A stretch of 64,000 bases of DNA, from NCBI GenBank assembly GCA_036897485.1, contig JAYMTF010000006.1, positions 1 through 64,000 of the forward strand, read 5' to 3'. The notes under the pieces were generated by a model that was not told where the DNA came from, made no database searches, and saw only the letters and a list, made by a program, of their open reading frames with translations. The translations under genes and the position numbers were made by a program. The stretch is from Pelargonium nanum. Taxonomy: Eukaryota; Streptophyta; Magnoliopsida; Geraniales; Geraniaceae. Positions 57,350 through 64,000 of this stretch are shown in pieces; positions within the stretch are counted from its first letter, which is position 1, and each line of letters begins with the position of its first letter.

Positions 57350-60066
57350 ATGTTAAGTGGATTAAACAAAATGATGGAGGCTGAGCTATGTTCATCTCGA
57401 GTTTTGTCGCCTTTTCCGGCTTTTCGTGAAGAGAGTGGTGATGAGGAGCTGTCTGTTCTACCCAGGCACACCAAAGTGATTGTCACAGGAAATAACCGAA
57501 CCAAGTCTGTTCTGGTGGGATTGCAAGGGGTGGTCAAGAAGGCAGTAGGACTTGGTGGTTGGCATTGGCTGGGATTTTCTAATTCCTGGCCTGCCTCCTT
57601 TATTTTATTTAAGTTTACTCCTTCACTGGTTGATTATTGATTTCTTGTGAGAATATTAGTTGATTGTGTAGCTATTTATATTTTGCTTTTTTTTTTCTTT
57701 GATCTGTTATATTCTCTATCTAACCTCATTGATTCTCCCTTTTTTTTTAAACAAATGATTTTTTTTCACTGCAGTTTCTTTTTTTCCCTTATTAATTATT
57801 TTAAGAATTTGGGTGTTTCCTATCTTTTCTCCTAAAAACTAGCATCCACCAATCAATTTATGGAAGAAGAAATCTGAGCCAATCTTACTGATATATAAAG
57901 CCTGTACTAGGGTTTTAGGTTCTTAGGGTTTATAAAGGTTATTTGCCTGCAAGGTTGGGTGGAGAAGAAGCTTCTACATGTTATATTTTGGCATTTTGTG
58001 TTTGCCATGGCTGAAAATATAGAAAAGGTGGGACAAATCATACTGCTACTTGCATATAAGTATGGAATATATGAGCCATTTTGCATGTAGAACCTATAAA
58101 ATAATATCTTACCTCCCCCAAAAAAATTATTTGAGAGAGAAGTATTTGTTTTATAGATGATGCAACAAAATACATGCTAATTATAGGTTTGGTTATTCTG
58201 AAGTTCAATTGTTTAAATCTCCCTTAGTTGCTTCGTGTATCCTCTGTTTATGAATAAGTTGGATCATGATCTCTTTATTTAATCATAAACTAAAATTGGA
58301 CACATCTATGAGAACACTATTATGTTTTGGCATGCACATGAACAAAAACTTGCTGGAGGCTTCTTTGATTATGTTTTGACATGCACATGCTGTACTTGCC
58401 AGATTCATGGTTGAAACCATTATGTCTTGACATGCACATACAGGAACTTGTTGGAGGCATCTTTGAGACTATTATGTTTTGACACGCACATACTAACTTG
58501 CCAGATGCATTGTTGAGACCGTTGTGTCATAACCTGCATGCACATATACACTTGTTGGATGTATCTTTGAGACTATTGTGTTTTGACATGCAAGGTTCTA
58601 AAAAACGGGGTTGAGGTTAAGTTGCAGAGGAATGCATTGAGTGTGTTGGAACCCCCGACAGGGAACGAAGAGGATGATGATCTTGACAACTCTAGCAGTA
58701 GTTCTGACATGGGCGAAAAAGACAATAATTTTTGTAAGTTGCAGTGTTTTACACCCGAAACAATAATTTTTGTTGCTTGCAACGACATGAACTCATTGAA
58801 AAAATCCCTTATTCTTCGTTTTTTACTGTTTTTCTTTGACAGCCAGTAGTCTCGAGTTCCATAAATTTAGCAAACCAAGAGTTCGGCACACAAAGCCTTG
58901 GGACACATCTGCAGCAGCAAAATTAACAAATCGTAGCAGTTTCAGAGACGTCCAATCCATCATTCACTCACCTCAAACGGTATGAAACTTTGAGTTCAAA
59001 GAATACATGTAGCTTCAACGATTGTACTTTTTTTGTGAGAGTAAAATCTGTATGGATTGCTTGATTTTATACGCTCCTTTGCTTATGATCATGCTCTTTT
59101 GAGCGACGTTTAGATTTGTACTAGTTAGCATGCAATTGTTGACACATAATATGCATATTATTTGAACTGTGTCGGCACAACCACAAAAAATAAGTGTCAT
59201 GATAAGCTACTGCAATACTGATATATTTCATGATGCCGTGTGATCAACAGAAGGTGAATTTATCAAAACTAGGAACTGAATCACTATGGCGATATTGCAA
59301 GCACTTCAACCTTGTGAGTATGCTAACTCCTCTGCATGTCTATTGCACCTCTTTACTTGTACATTAGTAAATTTGTTTATTGACTTCACTGCCTTGCAAA
59401 TTTGAATCGCAGCCATGTATTCATTCTAATCCATCACGGGAGAGAATGCTCAGTGCAGTGCAACGGCATTTTGCATCCCAGGTCTCTCCTCTCTCTCACA
59501 CACACACTCACACACAAACATATCGTATATGTCATAGTATAAAGTTAATATTGGACCTTTAACTATCCGTTTAAGTTTTTAGTTGATTTGGTCATGTACT
59601 CGGTATCAGAGCCTTCTAGACCTAAAGGTCACATGTGTAACTTGCATGTAAGGGGACGTGTTAGAGTATAAAGCCTAATACTGAGCATTCAATTATCATT
59701 TTAAGCTTTTAGTCTTCAGTTGATCCTTTACTGTATACACAAACATATAGTATATGTAACAGTATAAAGTTAATATTAAGTTTATGATTGAGTTGGTCAT
59801 TTACACGGTATCAGAGCTACTCAGACCTAGAGGTCACAAATTTATCTTGCACGTAAAGAGACGTGTCACGAGCATTCAACTATTAGTTTAAGCTTTTAGT
59901 TCAGTTGATCCTTTACCGTATACATGTCTCTAACGTGTTACGTTGAATTTGTTTGATACAGCAGCAACTGGATGAACTACAAGTGATCTCGGAATTCATT
60001 AAGAAAGCGAAGAAGGTCAAAACTGCGAGCGCGTACATGCAACGAGGTGGGAACTCTGATGAATGA
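57350..60066 (+). CDS. AFR1/2: SAP30-like histone deacetylase complex subunit (6 exons)
   Basis: Exons 57350-57571, 58595-58733, 58843-58979, 59251-59313, 59413-59481, 59962-60066; 735 nt, 244 aa. The N-terminal half has the plant SAP30 block TKVIVTGNNRTKSVLVGLQG, KKAVGLGGWHWL|VLKNGVEV and the acidic NEEDDDLDNSSSSSD. The C-terminal half is the SIN3-binding domain: VNLSKLGTESLWRYCKHFNL, then SRERMLSAVQRHFASQ and LDELQVISEFIKKAK. SAP30-type proteins bridge SIN3 scaffolds to deacetylases; Arabidopsis AFR1 and AFR2 repress FT. Exons 2-6 join by clean GT-AG sites. The exon 1 donor after WHWL is not GT (it reads GGATTT), so the first junction is uncertain. A weaker phase-0 GT at about 57631 would add 20 unconserved residues. 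The start could also be ATG 57371 or 57374. The last acceptor is a CAGCAG pair, allowing one Gln more or less. Confidence 0.82.
58319..58594 (+). repeat. Tandem repeat abutting a splice acceptor
   Basis: Five to six units of about 50 bp carry 'attatgttttgacatgcaca' or close, alternating with 'cttgttggaggcatctttga'. Units start near 58319, 58367, 58420, 58470, 58522 and 58575. The last unit reads 'gttttgacatgcaag' and its final AG is the acceptor of SAP30-like exon 2. Confidence 0.8.
59515..59935. mobile_element. Duplicated Copia-like retrotransposon fragment
   Basis: Two tandem copies of about 200 bp lie in the last intron of the SAP30-like gene. Each has a 'cggtatcagagc' block, which matches the initiator-tRNA primer-binding region common in plant Copia elements, preceded by LTR-end-like 'agttaatatt'. 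Only short non-coding remnants are present; it is an old, broken fossil with no gag or pol. Confidence 0.5.
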
Positions 60067-62604
60067 TGCTCTAATGCTTGTATAAATAATATACATATTA
60101 ACAACCCTAACCTCTTTAGATGAGATCTTAGTTTTATAGACTGATTTTGGGAGAGAAATATGGTTGTGTTTGGCCAAAACCATATTCAATATCTCTCCCC
60201 TCGGATCCTAACCCTAGTATGTAATGTCTAACATCAAAAAGTTGATTCTCTTGAGTACATATATATCTATGTTCCTATCTCTCATTAGACCCTTCTCTTT
60301 TGTTTGGTATACTTGAAAGTGTAATGTGGACACTTCGGACGAAAAAGTTTCTTATTTCAATTGAGAATTTGGTTCTCCATGACCTTGGGATTGGTTTTGT
60401 TCGAGTTGTGAACCGTTCTGATCGTCTATTATGTTGAAAAGTGATGCTTTAGTCGATTGCCAAAATGACCTCTTGTTGACATGAGCACCGTGTGGTAGAT
60501 AGAATAGTTATCAAGTCGCTGGTTTCAATCTTTCGTGTAACGTAAAAAGTTATGGGTATTTTGGTATTTTGATTCAATTTGTGAGGGGTAATTTGGGAAT
60601 AGTAAAATATGGAAGTTGTTAGGTGTGGTGGGATGGAAGGAAATAGAGAAATGCCAGGCTGTCATTTGGGGTCACGGAGATCCGTGCAACTGTGGGTGAT
60701 GTTGACTAATGCTCCTTCCCATTGGGCCCCACACAACACCTGTGAGCGGGCTTTTCTCAATTTTGAATTCTAGAATGGACCACTATTAATTTTATTATTT
60801 AAAAATTACCTCTAAAAGGCTACTAAACAATAAACAAAAAGCGATCCGAGTTGGGTTTGGGATCGTGGATTGCTTGAGATCATTATTGAGTCGGATGTCC
60901 AAGAAGTGTTAATGGTTGGATCGTGTCGTATTAGACATGTTGAATGATGACGTGCCAAACGTGTTGGTCATATCGTACATAACGAATTGGATTGTGTTCA
61001 TATCAATCGTGTCATGTTAACAACAACCGTTTAGTTACTGCGTTAAACATGTTGAATGTGTCATATTCGTGTTAAACCGTTTAATACAATTATTAAATAT
61101 GTCATGTTCTTATGCAACACAAATTTAACAACAATGCCAAGAATAAGATTGTTATTACTTTTTTTTTTACCATAAAGATTACATTTTCACAATACTTGCT
61201 ACGATTCATCCTAGCCCATGTTTTTCTTGGGCTCAAGTGGGCCATTTTAATTCTTCTAGCCAATATCATGTCACACAAACCCATCTACCGGCCCAAACCT
61301 GGCCCATCAAATAATAAATGGGCCTGGAACAGCCCACTAAAAACCCAAAACCCGTACACAAAAATTTTCCCGGAAAATATTCCATATTTTCTCTCAGAAA
61401 AACAAAAAGAAAAAGAGTAGTGTTTTTTTCAGCGAAAGTCATTCTCTCGCGCACGAAAACACACACACAACAGAAGAGAGAAGCCTTTCTCGGCTTTTCT
61501 CTCCATTTTCTCATGACGAAACCCAAAACCTTCATTTCCAATCTCCTCTGAAGCTCACCAGTTCCTGCGAATTCTCCACTTCGATCTCCAGGTAACTCAA
61601 TCTCCGCTCACTCGTTGCTCTGCTCCGATCAATTCAATTCTATAATCGGCTCTTCTCGTAACTGGCTCGTCTTCCAGTTCGAATTCACCGTTTGATAGTT
61701 TCTACTAAGCTTCGCTTGACCGTACACGTTTCGATTAGATGATTATCTGTGCGTGTTGGCTTCTGTGGCGGTGATGATCACGCGGTTGTGGAATTTGGCT
61801 GTTTTTGACTTTTTGTTTGTCTTTGATTGACTGTGTGTTCATCTCCAGAAGCTTTGTTTCGATTTGTTAGGGTTTTGTAGCTCTCTGTTTTGATTGTTTT
61901 TTTTGTTCTTTCTACTGTCTGGTATCATTGTTGTTTATTGAGTGAGATACGGAATTTCAGTTCAGTTTGAGCTGATTGACGATGATTTGTTGAGATAATT
62001 GTTCTATAAGTTGGTTTTTTAGTGGATTTGGAAGTGGAAGTGTACTATCGGTGTGAGGAGCTGAGAAACTTATGGAGTTTGTGGATTTAATTTGTAAAAC
62101 TCAGGCTTAGGTTTTTGACCTTTGGTTGGAGATTGAGTTAGTTTTGGAGAAATTGAGCTGAGCTTATAGATGAACTTTGAAGGTGCGAAGCAGCAATCTC
62201 GCTGTTGAATTCATAATTAGTCCTTTCAATCAAAATTTTGCTTGTAGTAAATTAATTGTGCAGATCCGAAACCTGTTGTGGTCCTATAATAATAACTTTA
62301 TTGAATTCTATATTGTGGTTGCATTTAATATGGAGTATAAGATATTTAAGGTTTAGCATTTAGTGCAATTACCATAAATTAATTGTTGATTTCTATTCAT
62401 ATATGAGTTGGTATGTGTTATTGCACTGTTTGGCTTGTATTGAATGTATGCATGCACTTGTTACTTTGGATCTTCGATAGCTAAAGGCTTAAGTGTGTAA
62501 TAAAGCTTATTCTTTGTGTATTAGAGTTTTGTTCTATGCCGGAGAAAGGGATTTGATTCACCAAGTGCTGATAATATCTTAGGCGAGAAGTAGAGATACG
62601 GGAA
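60067..62604. other. 3' UTR, spacer and leader before the RHB1A gene
   Basis: SAP30-like 3' UTR comes first. A worn hAT-like stretch with 'gttgaatgtgtcat' phrases covers about 60845-61110. Site II motifs (GTGGGCC, TGGCCCA, TGGGCC) cluster at 61228-61325. A probable leader exon ends CCAG|gtaact at 61591, and a second begins after 'atcttag' at 62583, 22 bases before the ATG. Confidence 0.55.
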
Positions 62605-64000
62605 ATGGGTGGTTGCTGCTGCTGCTGCTCTTCCAAAAGAGCTGAAATAAATAGTAGACCGGCATACTATTATGTGTGTATTATCTTTATCCCTTGTAGA
62701 TGCTTTTCATTTCAAATATTCTTATTTTGTGTTTCAGCAGAATCTTGTCTTTTATAGTACATGCCACGTACACAATCTCCTGCATATTTCTCATTGCATA
62801 TATGGTATGGCAGCTAAAAAACCCATATCCTCTCCATTACATCTTAATCAGTCGGCTTATAAGGGAAGTTGAGTCCGGGGATAACAGTTGGCAATTCTTA
62901 TTTTGTTCCCTCCACTGATCAAAACTCTTACGAACTTTGGTTGCTGTTCTAGGAATAGGAAGTAGTCTATATTCTGGTTGGTGGACCTAGTGTTTTAGCT
63001 GTCTGAGTGTCTGACTTGTACTCTATTAGCGGGATTAGTCAATATGTCAAGTTCCATATACCATCTTAATTATTAGTGTTATATAGGGGTGACAATTCGT
63101 GTTCGCGGGTCGTGTTGAAAATTGAGTATTCTATTGAACGGCTCAACCCAAACACGACCCGATAATTAAGTGGGTTACACAAGAACAGCTCGAACACGAC
63201 TCATTTATAAGCGTGTTGATAAGACACACTCAACTCGTTTAATTAGTTAGGTTTAAAATTACATGATTCGACACGTTTAAATTAATGAGTTTGATATGGG
63301 TCACAACACAACACAAAATAACATATTAAACCCGTTTAATAGATATGGGATTATGGGTCATTTTGACATGATATGTTTAAAAAACTACAATTTTATCCTT
63401 AAATGGGTTACACCACTGCTTATGACTCGTCTAATAAAACGGGTTATGCAGGTTAAGTGGGTTCAACACGAACACAATTAGGCTGAAATCAAACCACATA
63501 AATTCGTGTTCAGTCACGGGTCATGACCCAAATTGACATCCCTCGTGTTATAGTACACTATGTGTTTATGTTATTATTTTCATGTAAATTCATATTTTGC
63601 AGTGCCCTAGAGCACCAGAAGAGCGTCTGCCCTTGTCACCTCTCCATGTTGCACCCTCTACAGGACTCCTGGTTGATACCAATCTGGATACATCAATCCC
63701 CGACACTTACCGGCCTCCTCCCATACCTATGCCCTATGACGTCGCTTTAGGCTATCCTCAAACTCCACCAGTTGTTCGAGAAATCCCGGGCAATAAGAAT
63801 GATGCAGGAATGCAGACACCGAATTCGGATTCTATTCAAGAAACAGTTGGTGGCGTCACTCAAGCAGCTTCACCAAAGTGTGAAGACATCAAGGAGTCAA
63901 ACAAGAAGCTGCAAGCTGATGTTGAGCTTGGATCTGGCAAGGAGTCCGAACTTGAGCTCTCAAAGTCAGTTGAAACTATTGATTCCCCAGCAGATGAGGA
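62605..64000 (+). CDS. RHB1A: RHB1A-type RING E3 ubiquitin ligase, 5' part (cut by window end)
   Basis: Exon 1 is 62605-62673 and exon 2 starts at 63603 and runs past the window end; 156 codons are visible. The protein opens MGGCCCCCSSKRAEINSRPA, with Gly2 fit for N-myristoylation and a Cys cluster fit for palmitoylation. Exon 2 gives CPRAPEERLPLSPL, then GLLVDTNLDTSIPDTYRPPP, then an acidic Ser-rich region ending SKSVETIDSPADE. This matches RHB1A-type E3 ligases, whose RING-H2 finger lies in the C-terminal part not included here. The ligase activity is therefore inferred from the N-terminus alone. The single visible coding intron (62674-63602) holds a hAT-like MITE ending 58 bases before the acceptor. 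Confidence 0.88.
63084..63544. mobile_element. hAT-like MITE with perfect 8-bp target duplication
   Basis: Starts TAGGGGTGACAATT and ends AATTGACATCCCTC, imperfect inverted copies. GTGTTATA flanks both sides exactly (63076-63083 and 63545-63552). The 461-bp interior has 'cgggtcgtgttgaaa', 'cgacccg' and 'gggttaagtgggttcaacacg' phrases shared with 46675-47170. It is the best preserved copy in the window and has no transposase. Confidence 0.92.

Overview
This is eudicot nuclear DNA: AT-rich, intron-dense genes with GT-AG introns, (GA)n/(CT)n tracts in 5' leaders, Site II (TGGGCC) promoter motifs and many short transposon relics in introns and spacers. All exon boundaries below were worked out by hand from reading frame, splice signals and remembered family sequences; nothing was aligned against a database.

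Nine protein genes are supported. In order: a BRH1-type RING-H2 E3 ligase (8173-8685, +, single exon); a Cys-rich protein with a GYPP-repeat tail (11822-15825, -, 8 exons, two of them only 19 and 22 nt); a GATA zinc-finger plus NET-domain protein (17452-20203, -, 8 coding exons); a CCT-motif protein (26721-28250, +, 3 exons); the TFIIH helicase XPB (32066-38442, -, 20 exons, 765 aa); a beta-adaptin of AP-1/AP-2 (39792-47605, +, 15 exons, otherwise 903 aa); an SR45a/Tra2-like splicing factor (49905-52948, +, 6 coding exons); a SAP30-like histone deacetylase complex subunit (57350-60066, +, 6 exons); and the 5' part of an RHB1A-type RING E3 ligase (62605 to the window end, +). XPB and beta-adaptin are divergent and share a 1.35-kb spacer. 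No gene is recognisable in the first 7.9 kb.

The genes are unrelated housekeeping and regulatory genes (ubiquitination, transcription and repair, vesicle coats, splicing, chromatin); they do not form a pathway or cluster. The spaces between and inside them hold transposon relics: one decayed non-autonomous LTR retrotransposon of about 4.7 kb, apparently in the 5' UTR intron of the GATA/NET gene; a family of hAT-type elements, three with 8-bp target duplications; a Mutator-type foldback MITE with a perfect 9-bp duplication; two Tourist-type MITEs with TTA duplications; a SINE; and several tandem duplications inside introns.

I found no new biological system. The observations most worth checking are an in-frame TAA in the otherwise intact beta-adaptin gene, a missing GT donor after exon 1 of the SAP30-like gene, a GC-AG intron in XPB, a triplicated 3' splice-site segment before the first coding exon of the SR45a-like gene, and a tandem repeat that supplies a splice acceptor in the SAP30-like gene.
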